The notes under the pieces: model-generated | What the model was told of the DNA's origin: nothing | Databases searched by the model: none | Seen by the model: only the letters and a program-made list of their open reading frames with translations | Made by a program: the position numbers and the translations under genes | NCBI GenBank assembly: GCA_016946835.1 | Contig: JACVTC010000072.1 | Location: forward strand, 885,001-949,000 | DNA: 64,000 nucleotides | Direction: 5' to 3' | From: Neocallimastix lanati (nom. inval.) | Taxonomy: Eukaryota; Neocallimastigomycota; Neocallimastigomycetes; Neocallimastigales; Neocallimastigaceae | Shown: piece after piece, positions 10,250 through 19,122 of the stretch | Numbering within the stretch: the first letter of the stretch is position 1 | Layout: every line of letters starts with the position of its first letter

Positions 10250-10908
10250 TGAATAATTTAGTGTGAAATATTTATTGACTTGTTCAATTTATTAAATATA
10301 TAGGTGTCGCTCGCTTTAAAGTTTTTGTTTAATATTATTGAAGGGAAATTAAATTATTAATAATTTTAAACCAAAACTTTATTGACCCAATTGGTCGACA
10401 CTATAAATATATAAGTAGAATAAAAATAAAGAAAATTTGATTTAAAAAAAAAAAAATGTTTGTTTCATTACTAGAAGAATTTATAAAAAACAAAGAAAAT
10501 TTATTTTAAAAAAATGTTTATTTTATTAATAAAAAAAATTTTATTTTTAACTATAACTAAGGTATTACCTATATATTGATTATTAATAAAATAAAAACAC
10601 AAAGAATAAAATATTTTGTTGAAGAAATTACTTTTATTTATACTTTTTCAGGAAAAATCGTTTTTTGAATGAAAAAGTATAAAATTTTCAAAAAAAAAGA
10701 TTTTAATCGATAAAAATAAATCATATGAAAATAAATAATAATATAATTTATAAAATTAAAATTTTGAATTTTCTAATAAATTTCTGGTTAAATAAATTAA
10801 CCGAATAATTCCATGAAATTTCATAATTTTTTTTTTTTTTTTTTAATAACAGAAAGAAAATTATAGAAAATATTATTAATAAATATTTAAGATAATAATT
10901 TTGTAAAA
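10250..10908 (+). repeat. LTR-like repeat related to 62792-63331
   Basis: AT-rich non-coding stretch. Its last 300 bp share ordered blocks with the copy before 63332 (GTATAAAA-type word, a GGTTAAAT...ACCGAA word, ACAGAAAGAA, ATATTATTAATAA). Both copies run directly into a tRNA-like sequence. Inside 10306-10410 is an imperfect inverted repeat bounded by GGTGTCG and CGACACT. A solo LTR or other dispersed repeat is likely; its left boundary is not defined. Confidence 0.35.
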
Positions 10909-10982
10909 TGGGTCGAAGTCAGGGTCCAACCCATGTATTATTGGTCATAGCCAATGTAACTAACCACTAGACCATGGTTATA
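10909..10982 (-). tRNA. tRNA-like sequence (degenerate tRNA or tRNA-derived repeat)
   Basis: On the minus strand, TGGTCTAGTGG (10964-10974) matches the Pol III A box/D-arm of eukaryotic tRNAs. It is followed by GTTAG, an ATTGG/CCAAT stem around a 6-nt loop at the anticodon position, and a T-arm-like segment where GGTTCGA has become GGTTGGA. The related copy at 63337-63404 has a perfect B box. The 6-base anticodon loop, shared by both, argues against a working tRNA. Confidence 0.35.
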
Positions 10983-10993
10983 ATTTCTGAAAT

Positions 10994-11602
10994 TGCAAAA
11001 AGGTATGTTTAATGTAGCTAATATAACGAATAATAGATTTAACAAAGACTAAGATAATTTTAACTTCTCTCTATTCGAGTTGTTAAAATAAACACTAAAT
11101 TAACTAAAAATTATTAATTCTATACTCCTAAGAATATAGTATAGTACTTTGTTAACTCTATTCGTTATTAATTACCGGGATTACACTAGTTGTTAATATT
11201 TATTATTAGTTATTGGGGTTACACTAGTTGTTAATATTTATTATTAGTTATTGGGTTTACACTAGTTGTTAATATTTATTTTTAATAATTAATTTTATTA
11301 ATTTAATATTAATATTATAACAATTTACGTTAATAGTAACACTTGTGCTTTATTGTTACAAGTACAATTATTTTTATACATGTAAATAAATGAATGCTAA
11401 GTAAATAATTTAATTTAACATGATTTACTATATAACTATATAACTATTAATAACATAAACTATAAAATTTAATAAAATCAAATGTACGAAATTAGGTAAA
11501 GATTTTATATGATTAGCTTGGAATTGCTAACTGTTTATAGATACGTTATGTAACCAAAGAACTATCATTGGATAAGCTTTATGTTACCATGCATCTGTTA
11601 CA
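10994..11602 (-). repeat. 3' LTR of the family-A gypsy element
   Basis: Begins TGCAAAAAGG and ends CTGTTACA, i.e. TG...CA on the element strand (TGTAACAG ... TTTTTGCA). It contains a 38-bp unit repeated three times (TTACACTAGTTG at 11181, 11219 and 11257), absent from the other LTR copies. A purine tract (GGGAAAGGCCT on the element strand, 11603-11613) just inside is a good polypurine primer. Confidence 0.85.
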
Positions 11603-11613
11603 AGGCCTTTCCC

Positions 11614-13190
11614 AAGGAGCAAGCTACTAATGGGTGAAGACCTCAGCAATTAAATTGGCTATAACTAAAATCTTGGTAATCCTTCAGCATCTTTGCATAG
11701 TGAGCATTGTCGTCGATCACGTCGGCGTTAACCCAACTCTTGTTTATCGTTCTTATAGGATACTAGCAATTGGTACTGTCCTTGATGTTTTCTCGAACTT
11801 AGAATGTGAATTATGGTTTGATTACCAGTAGGAGCTGGCACCAATGTTTTTAGGCAATTTATAATATGGTTCTAACTCGCTTACGTGGAAAACCGGGTAC
11901 ATGTTTGGGAATGGTGAACCATTAATATCCAACTTGTAGTTTTTTTTTTTTTTTGGTTTCTCGTCGATACCTGTTACCTTGAACGGTTCATACTTTCTTG
12001 TGGTCTGTTTGTAAAAAAAGTAGGGCGTCGTAATTCTCTGGCTTTTTCAACCACACTTTATCTAACAGCCTATACCAGGGATAGTTGTCGCTCCTACTCT
12101 TGTCTATATTATTCAGCTATCAAGTTTGAGTTATCTCTAGTATATACTTAAGGTTTCCTAAGTTGTGAGCAAAATCAGTCCATCATCTGTGCTTCGCCTA
12201 ACGAGTGTACTAAGTCTACTGTCTTTGGGGAGTTATGAATCTGGTAGTTATACAAGGCAAAGGAAGGGAGACTGTTGGGTAAAAGCCCGGATTGAATTGT
12301 TATAGCAGAACTCTACTAAGAACAAGTAGTCCATCCAGCTTTCATCATCATTGGTTCCAACAAAGCACCGTAAGTAAGTTTCTCCATAGGCATTGTTCCT
12401 TTCGACTTGGCTTACTATTTCGTTGTGGCTTGTTGTGGCTTAGTTTATCTTAGTTCCAAAGAACTCTAGTAATTCCTTCCACATATGACTTGTAAACTGG
12501 GTTTCCTCGATCGGTAGTTACCACTTTAGGGAATACATTCAAACTGTAAATTTCTTTAAGGAACGCGTCGGCAGTCTCGTTAGCATTAGGTAGAGGCTTA
12601 AATCCTATTAGGTGTATCATTTTGGTTAGTTTACCACAGCACACCAATATACATCCTGCTCGTCTTGTTTCCCAAGCATAACCTTCATCCATTATTATTC
12701 TGCATTTCACTGGTAAATCTGTAATACATTCTAGTTGGATCTCTTGTCATGGCAATTCTGCAACCGGAACTCTTACTGTGGTACCATATTCTTTATATCT
12801 GTCATCTTTCTTAGTATCGTAGGTTTTACAAGCTTTTACATAGCCTGAAGTATCCTTCCTCATCTTTGGCCAGTAGAAATTCCTTGATAACATGCCCGAA
12901 GTCTTGTCAATTCCTAAGTGTCCTCTGTACTCCGAGTCATGATTAAGTTATATAATTATTTTCCTAAACGTTGTGGACACGTAAACTTGCTCAGGATTTT
13001 CTTTTCTTACAGGAAGACCATCTACTTCCGGCCCATGCTTCTTGTTTTAGTTATTCCTGGAGTCTTTTGCAAGATCTTTGAATATTTCTTGAACCATCTT
13101 GTTCTATCGGTAGGCCTGCTTGATGTCATCCACTAAATTGGTAACTAAAGCCATCTACGTCATCGAATCCTACTATCTGTTCTGGTTTCA
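11614..13190 (-). pseudogene. Integrase region of the family-A gypsy element
   Basis: Minus strand. The N-terminal zinc-binding segment is decayed (about 12790-13000). The catalytic core at 12450-12710 encodes KLTKMIHLIGFKPLPNANE and the second-Asp motif VVTTDRG. Downstream pieces read SPFPNMYPVFHVSELEPYY (about 11880-11940), the family's C-terminal GPF/Y-like region, and a tail ending DNAHYAKMLKDYQDFSYS before the polypurine tract. Stops and frameshifts separate all pieces. The catalytic Glu region is not readable in frame. Confidence 0.75.
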
Positions 13191-13552
13191 AGAGGCTACC
13201 TTTGTCGAAGTCCTTACTCTCTGTCTTCTCAGTTTCTATTCTTGAGAGGCCATCAACTTTTTTTAGGACTGTAAACTATTTCGAACCAATACGTAGCAAA
13301 TAATTCCTCCCTTCTAATTTGCCTAGGAGTTAATAACTGTGGTTTGGTAACGAACAATAGATCTCTGTGGTCACTATAAACAATAATCTTGTGCTTCGCA
13401 CCTTGAAGCAAGTGTCGCCATTCTGTAAAAGTAGTCTTAATGGCTAGTAGTTCTTTCTCCATTATAGAATAATTCACTTCTGCCTTACTGATTGTCTTGG
13501 AGTAGTAATATATGGGGTGAAGAGTCCTATCGTTTCCTTTCTGTTACAGTAC
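13191..13552 (-). pseudogene. RNase H of the family-A gypsy element, C-terminal two thirds
   Basis: The frame at 13253-13477 contains MNYSIMEKELLAIKTTFTEW (catalytic Glu) and VYSDHRDLLFVTKP (Asp). A decayed tail resembling ADALSR lies at about 13240. It is separated from the RNase H start (14428-14480) by the solo LTR insertion. HPIYYYSKTIS is readable at about 13480-13520. Confidence 0.75.
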
Positions 13553-14094
13553 TGTAAAGATGTGATTATCTCAATCACATTTAAAATTAAATATTTTTCT
13601 CGTGTAATTCAAAAATGTAAATTATTCTTTGATTTTTAAAATAATAAATATGGTAAATAATCATATGAACTAAATTTTTGAATTATATTCCTCAAGCCAC
13701 AAGAGAAATTTTTAATGTAACAATTTTTATAAAATTTAATTCTGAGAAAATTATTGTTGTAAAATAATTTAAATGAATTAATTAAAGTTTAAAACAAAAT
13801 AAATTAATAATTTATTTTGTGAAAATTAAGTTTCAAAATTTAATCATGACTCCTTTAACATTGTTTTTAAATTGAAAATAAATAAAGATTTTACTTATAA
13901 TATTAAAATAATAAATAGATAATAAATGTACTTAATTTTAATTATTTAGTATTTAGTTTAATTAATAATTATATTTTTCTAAATTTAGCTATAGTTTATA
14001 AATTTATTATTTAATCAAATTCATTAGGATAGTTTTATATTAAAATATATGTGATCTAAATAAAATAATATATTTTCAATGTATTTAGGAAAAG

Positions 14095-14102
14095 TATAAA
14101 TA
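14095..14102 (+). promoter_or_regulatory. TATA box of LTR-B, first copy
   Basis: TATAAATA in the context GGAAAAGTATAAATAGAAG, within the LTR, followed by a long T run. The motif and position fit an LTR Pol II promoter. Confidence 0.5.
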
Positions 14103-14267
14103 GAAGAAGCTTTTCACTTTTTTTTTTTTTCAATGTAATTGTTATTAACAATTAATATTATATAATATTAAGAAAAAATATTTTTAATAAAATATTTTTA
14201 ATAAAATATTTTAATAAAATAAAATCTTATTGTGAAAATAATATATTATCAATGTATTTAGGAAAAG

Positions 14268-14275
14268 TATAAATA
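14268..14275 (+). promoter_or_regulatory. TATA box of LTR-B, duplicated copy
   Basis: The same GGAAAAGTATAAATAGAAG context, 173 bp downstream, created by the internal duplication of the LTR. Confidence 0.5.
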
Positions 14276-14427
14276 GAAGAAGCTTTTCACTTTTTTTTTT
14301 TTCAATGTAATTGTTATTAACAATTACTATTATATAATATTAAGAAAAAATATTTTTAATAAAATATTTTAATAAAATAAAATCTTATTGTGATGTTATT
14401 GTAATCTATTTTTGTGTTTCTTTAACA

Positions 14428-14990
14428 AATACTCCTTTTATCGCATAATTATTAGTATCGCCCTCTACGAAGAATTGTTTTTCATGGTCAGGATATGCTA
14501 GTACTGGTGGAAAGGTAAGCATTTCCTTCACCTTGTGAAACACGGCTAAACCCTCGTCAGTCCATTGGAATTTTTCTTTCTTTGATGTCATTTTAAATAG
14601 CGGCTTGGCTATTTGGGGGAAATTTCTTATAAAATTCCTGTAATAATTGCAAAAGCCTAGAAAACTTTGCATCTGTACCACTTTTTCTGGTTGTGGCTAT
14701 TTTGCTACAGCCTTTATCTTTTCTGGGTCAGTTTCTACACCATTTTAGCTGACCATATGTCCTAAAAACGATATTTTTAGCTTGTGCAGCTCACATTTAG
14801 ATATCTTGGCTACAATTTTATGTTTGATTAACTTCTTTAAGATTGTGCGAACATGTTGTGCATGGTCCTCCAACGTCTTCGAATATACTACAATATTCGT
14901 ATGGCCTGTGCACTGGTAATGTCTCAGCGATTTCTTCATTGAAGGCTTTAGTTAAGTTTCCATAATATTTCGACAATAGACAGTAGCTTC
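14428..14990 (-). pseudogene. Reverse transcriptase remnant of the family-A element, catalytic core deleted
   Basis: 14406-14681 encodes the RT connection and RNase H start (MQSFLGFCNYYRNFIRNFP, then a DTNNYAI motif where DxSNYA is usual). 14745-14939 encodes IVVYSKTLEDHAQHV and KISKCELHKLKISFLGH, the part just after the YxDD box. Above this the sequence jumps at about 14885-14905 to AETLPVHRPY, which normally lies some 500 bp upstream. Fingers and most of the palm, including all catalytic Asp residues, are therefore gone. Compare 53483-54211, where the segment is present. Confidence 0.8.
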
Positions 14991-15491
14991 TCGAGATTCA
15001 CATTCTTAATTGTTTCTGCTACTGAATCTTCTTGGGTTAACATAGTTAAATGATCCTTTTTCTTGCTAATGTTTTGCTCAACTTTTTCTGTAGGATTCTT
15101 ATTAATTTTGCTCTCCTTTAGATTTTTCGCCTTTTGTGCTTTGAACCATGATGCCCATCTATTATAATCTACTAAATAATCATAGTAGTCATCCGTATAT
15201 TCAATACCTCTTTCATGGTAGAATTGTCTAGATAATTCATACATAACGTCTTTTATTCTTTGGCTCTCTATGACATGGTTTATAATCTGATTATTCTTGC
15301 TGTTGGCTTTACTTTCTCTCGCTCAGCTTCTTCTTTGTTATTGATCTATGTAGATGCTTTCACCCTCACACTCTCCTGGTGAATCTACATCCGGTAATCC
15401 TGGCCTTTTGTCGCAATATTGTAAACTTTTGGTTTTTGATCATGGACATCAATCTTCCTATAAATGAGGTGTCTATCCATGAACCTAGAAC
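14948..15491 (-). pseudogene. Protease-RT linker of the family-A element
   Basis: The frame at 14948-15244 (98 residues) contains QFYHERGIEYTDDYYDYLVD and is rich in Lys/Asn. The same linker occurs at 53043-53327. It is a family-specific spacer with no recognised domain. The remainder to 15491 is frameshifted. Confidence 0.6.
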
Positions 15492-15740
15492 CTAATATAA
15501 TCGTTCTTGGCATAGCCTCAGCTGGCCTACATCATGTATTAAAGTCATACCATTTGATTTTACACTACGATCTTCGACCAGTTTACCTTTATCTGCGACT
15601 CTTCCGTTACCTGGGGTAAACACCTTACCTGCGGCTGTAGTAAATGTTAGAGGTTGGTCTTCTATCTTGAATCCAATCTCCTTAGCTAACTGCGAATGCA
15701 TCATGTTGATCTGTGATCAGGTATCATACAGTACGCTTAA
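15492..15740 (-). pseudogene. Aspartic protease region of the family-A element
   Basis: 15492-15704 encodes HSQLAKEIGFKIEDQPLTF and TTAAGKVFTP. Just upstream (about 15710-15740) the active-site loop reads LYDT-stop-SQIN. The sibling at 43940-43995 keeps D-S-G at this place. The catalytic loop is therefore broken by a TGA in this copy. Confidence 0.7.
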
Positions 15741-17595
15741 ATTTTGGAGGTGCTGTTTTGGGAATCGGATTATTACTACTTGTATAGTAGTAATTATAGT
15801 AATTTTGTCTATCGCTTGGTCTCGTACCAACATCTTAGACACTACTGTGGTTATTATTATCTTTTTTAACTTTATCATAATTGTTTTGCCTAGTAGACTA
15901 TATTCTACTAAAATCTCTTTTATCACCTCGGAGATTGTTGATCTTCCTCCTTCTCTTGGCTTCTATATCCTTGGAAGGTCTTCACGGGTCCATCATTCCT
16001 AGCAGGGCCATGATAGCTATCGTCCTTTCGCGGTTATACTCATATCTTTATAGGTAATTGTCATTATAATCCGTGAGGAAAGTATCACATCTTCTTAAAA
16101 ATGTTACAAAACCTTCTAAAGTTTGTTTCTAAGCACCTAGGTCATAAAAAGCTTCCCGAACCAAAGGTTTTATTTGTTGTACCAATAATAGCCTTTTATT
16201 TTCATCTGAAAGATGAAGTATTCTGCTTAATCTGTTGAACTCCGAGAGGTATTCATAGGTTTAACCCATTCATGCTTAAGTTTAAACATAGCAATTTATA
16301 CCTTTTCTAAAGTTCGTTCCCTTTTAAACTCTTGTAGCAACCTGTCCATCAATCTTTGTGGTTGCCAGTCATCCCTTTGTTTAAATACTTCGTCCATCTG
16401 GTACCACTTTTTAGCTGTTCCCTGTAAGTGATCCTCAATAAAGTACAATATTGTCGTGGGTTCTGTTTGATAGTACTTCTGATTTCTGCCAAAGTACCTT
16501 TTTAACCAATTAATAAATGATTCCATCCCTGTTTCACCACTGAACATTGGGATTTTTCTTTCATACTATGCAGGGTACGCATTCGCCATCACCACATCCT
16601 CCATAGCGCTCCTTGTAAGTATAGGAGTCGTGGGTTGATAATAAGTTTTGTACCTAGCATCTCTTGTATCTATATATAATGGGAAAGGTTTACTTGTCGA
16701 TGCCTGGGCATTCTTTTGGGTTTCCCAAGCTAACTTTCCCAGACGCTCGATCTCACGTTGTTAAGTCTGGTTAACAGCCATTAACTTTTCAATCTTTTCT
16801 TCGAGCTCCTTACGATATACCCATTCCTTTTCTTTATTTGCATCCAAGTATTCTTCAATTTTATGTATTTTTTGACCTTTGTTCTCTAGGTCTTGTTGGA
16901 ATTGCTTTCCTTTTATCTGGTCCTCGTTCAGATAGGTTTTAATCTTTTTGATTTCATTATCAACAGCGGCTTCTTTTCCTGATGCAAAAATCTTCAACTT
17001 TTCGAAGCTCCGCTACACTAACTTGATTACTAGTCTCCTCCTCATCCAGCTTTCTTTCAATCTCACCAAATCGTTAGTCTACGGCAGGGATAAAACTGCT
17101 AAGTTCGGCCTCGATCTTCGTAAATCTATTTTAGTTCTGGGTTTGCATCACTTCTATCCATGATACCATTTGTTGCTGGGTGCTAATCAGCATATTTCTA
17201 AATTCCTCCATTTGCTTATTCAGCAAAGCAGCAAAATCCATAGCTCCACCACTATTATTCTTACTCGAACTCCCACCTTAGGTATTTCCTGGCTTTCTAG
17301 CTTCTGGCTTTTTAGCTTTAGGTTTACTAGCCTCAGGCTTACTGGTTTCAGTTTTACTAGTTTCAGGTGCCGCAGCCGGTTTGGGTTTTGATGTAGCTGG
17401 CTTCTCAGGAGTACTGGCATTTTTCTTATCTCCTGTATTTTGGCGTTAAGCTGGAGGAGCTTCAACAGGCGTAGGACTATTTTCTGCGACCACACTATCC
17501 ACCGAACTTTTTAGAGAATCATTCCTTGTAGTCTTTCTAGTGTTATCGAGTGCTTTGGTATTTTTGTTCTTTTATCCATTTACTTTTGTTATTAA
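15741..17595 (-). pseudogene. gag region of the family-A element
   Basis: An initiator-like ATG lies at about 17582 on the minus strand. It is followed by a Pro/Lys/Ser-rich segment (KPEASKPKAKKPEARKP), a conserved GAMDFAALLNKQMEEFRNML motif (about 17150-17250) and a coiled-coil-like stretch (16761-16997, Lys/Glu-rich). The capsid-type domain at 16296-16547 (FIEDHLQGTAKKWYQMDEV) matches the retrotransposon gag fold. No CCHC zinc knuckle was seen. Several in-frame stops and shifts. Confidence 0.75.
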
Positions 17596-18564
17596 TTTAT
17601 TTATTTTATATTTTTATATCCACTTAGCTAAAATTTATCTAAATAATTAATAATTCGTTCACTTATTTAAATTTATTTAGTTTATAATTATCCCTTTACT
17701 TAAATATTTTTTAAATTCAAATAATAAAAAATAATAATTTTTTTTTGAAAAATTAAATATATAAAAAATTAATAATTTAAATTAATTATTATAAAAATTT
17801 TCTTTCGCTTACCGAGTTTATATATATAAATTTAAATATAAAATGACAACCCGTATAGCATAAGAGGATTTTATTTAGTATAGTACGAGATTTTTATTAA
17901 TTAAAAATCCGTACCACCAAAATTTTTAAATTTTTAATTTAAATAAATAATTTATAATTAATTTATAATTAAATTATTAATAAATAAAATTTATGATATG
18001 CGAAATTTTTACAAAATTAAATTTTTAATTTTTTGATAAAAATTTATTAAGCACCAAAAAAATATTAAGAAAATTATATATATATTTATTATGACATTTT
18101 ATATATAATATATAATATTTAATTTTATTTATCTTTGCATTTTTTATAATTATAAAAGTATGTGTTATTTACCAAAGTTACATTTTATTTCTTTTATATA
18201 TTTTATTAAAATATAATATTCTGATTGGGTAAATTATACTAAAGTCATTATTAAATATTTATTTTTTATACTCTAACAAAATTATATTTTAAAGCCAAAA
18301 AATTTTATTTTTTTGAATATTTTGTGGCTTGTACAACATGTAATGTGGCGTAGATTTTTTATCAAAAATTTTTCTAAAATTAAACAAAGAAAAGTAAACA
18401 AAGAAAATAAACAATTTTTAACCTAATATTAAAAGTTCAAAAAATTATTATATTTTAATTTATTAAACTATACTATATTATACTATATTATTAATTAAAT
18501 TATTACTTAGAGTTTATTTTTTAATTTATTTATTATCGGTTATTTAGTTATATAGAGTTACTAT
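17596..18564 (-). other. 5' leader of the family-A element
   Basis: AT-rich, non-coding. The portion next to the LTR (about 18300-18564) matches 48570-48810 in inverted orientation, so it belongs to the element. The sequence directly after the LTR on the element strand, ATAGTAACTCTATATAAC, is where a primer-binding site should be. It does not resemble a tRNA 3' end (no TGG), so the priming mode is unclear. Confidence 0.5.
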
Positions 18565-19116
18565 TGTAAAAGGTTCGTTTAATGTAACTAATATAACGAA
18601 TAACAAACTAAACAAAGACTAAGATAATTTAACAGCTTTCTATTCAAGTTGTTATAATAAACCCTAAATTTTATTAAAAGTATTTAATCAACACACTTAA
18701 GAATATAGTGCAGTACTTTGTAACTTTATTCGTTATTATTTACTTGGTTTATAGTAAGTTAAGTTATTTTATTTACCTTTAATAATTAAATTTTTATTTA
18801 TTTAATATTTATTATAACAATCTACGTTAATAGCAACGCTAGTGCGTTACTGTTGCAAGTACAATTATTTTTATGCATATAAATAAATGAATGATTGATA
18901 AATTATTTAATTTAACTTGATTTACTAATCATTTAATAAACTATATATAACTATATGACTAATAATAAAATAAACTATAAAATATAATAAAATTTAATGT
19001 ACGAAATTAGTAAAGATTTTATTTAATTAGCTAGAAATTGTTAATTGCTTATAAATTCGTTAAGTAACCAAAAGAATACCATTGGACAAGTGTTATGTTA
19101 CCATGTATCTGTTACA
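18565..19116 (-). repeat. 5' LTR of the family-A gypsy element
   Basis: Begins TGTAAAAGG and ends ATCTGTTACA on the plus strand (552 bp). Blocks ATATAACGAATAA, TTGTTATAATAAACC and GCAACGCTAGTGCGTTAC are shared with the other LTRs of the family. Confidence 0.85.
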
Positions 19117-19122
19117 TGAAAT

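Larger units (their letters stand above)
13553..14427 (+). mobile_element. Solo LTR of a second family ('LTR-B') inserted in the gypsy RNase H
   Basis: Starts TGTAAAGATGTG and ends TTTCTTTAACA. AGTAC (13548-13552) and AATAC (14428-14432) flank it, a 5-bp target duplication with one change. A 714-bp relative in opposite orientation lies at 22980-23693. This copy has an internal tandem duplication of about 170 bp (14078-14220 and 14250-14395) that includes the TATA region. No coding sequence, so it is a recombined solo LTR. Confidence 0.85.
10988..19122 (-). mobile_element. Family-A Ty3/gypsy retrotransposon, near full length but dead
   Basis: Order on the minus strand: 5' LTR (18565-19116), leader, gag, protease, reverse transcriptase, RNase H, integrase, 3' LTR (10994-11602). 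TGAAAT flanks both ends (10988-10993 and 19117-19122), consistent with a target-site duplication. The polyprotein frame is interrupted by stops and frameshifts. The catalytic part of RT is deleted, and a foreign solo LTR sits at 13553-14427. The LTRs differ in length (609 versus 552 bp), so the insertion is old. It lies about 10 bp from the 5' side of the tRNA-like sequence at 10909-10982. Confidence 0.85.

Noticed and set aside
10909-10982. Functional tRNA-Glu gene from the GGTCTAGTGGTTAG match
   Set aside because: The acceptor stem does not pair, the anticodon loop has six bases and the B box is altered.
15667-16002. 111-codon plus-strand hydrophobic frame as a membrane protein
   Set aside because: It lies antisense to the gag-protease region of the family-A element. 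Its hydrophobicity is a by-product of A/T-rich antisense codons.
17220-17495. 91-codon Leu/Arg-rich frame as a gene
   Set aside because: It is an out-of-frame reading of the Lys/Pro-rich gag segment of the family-A element.
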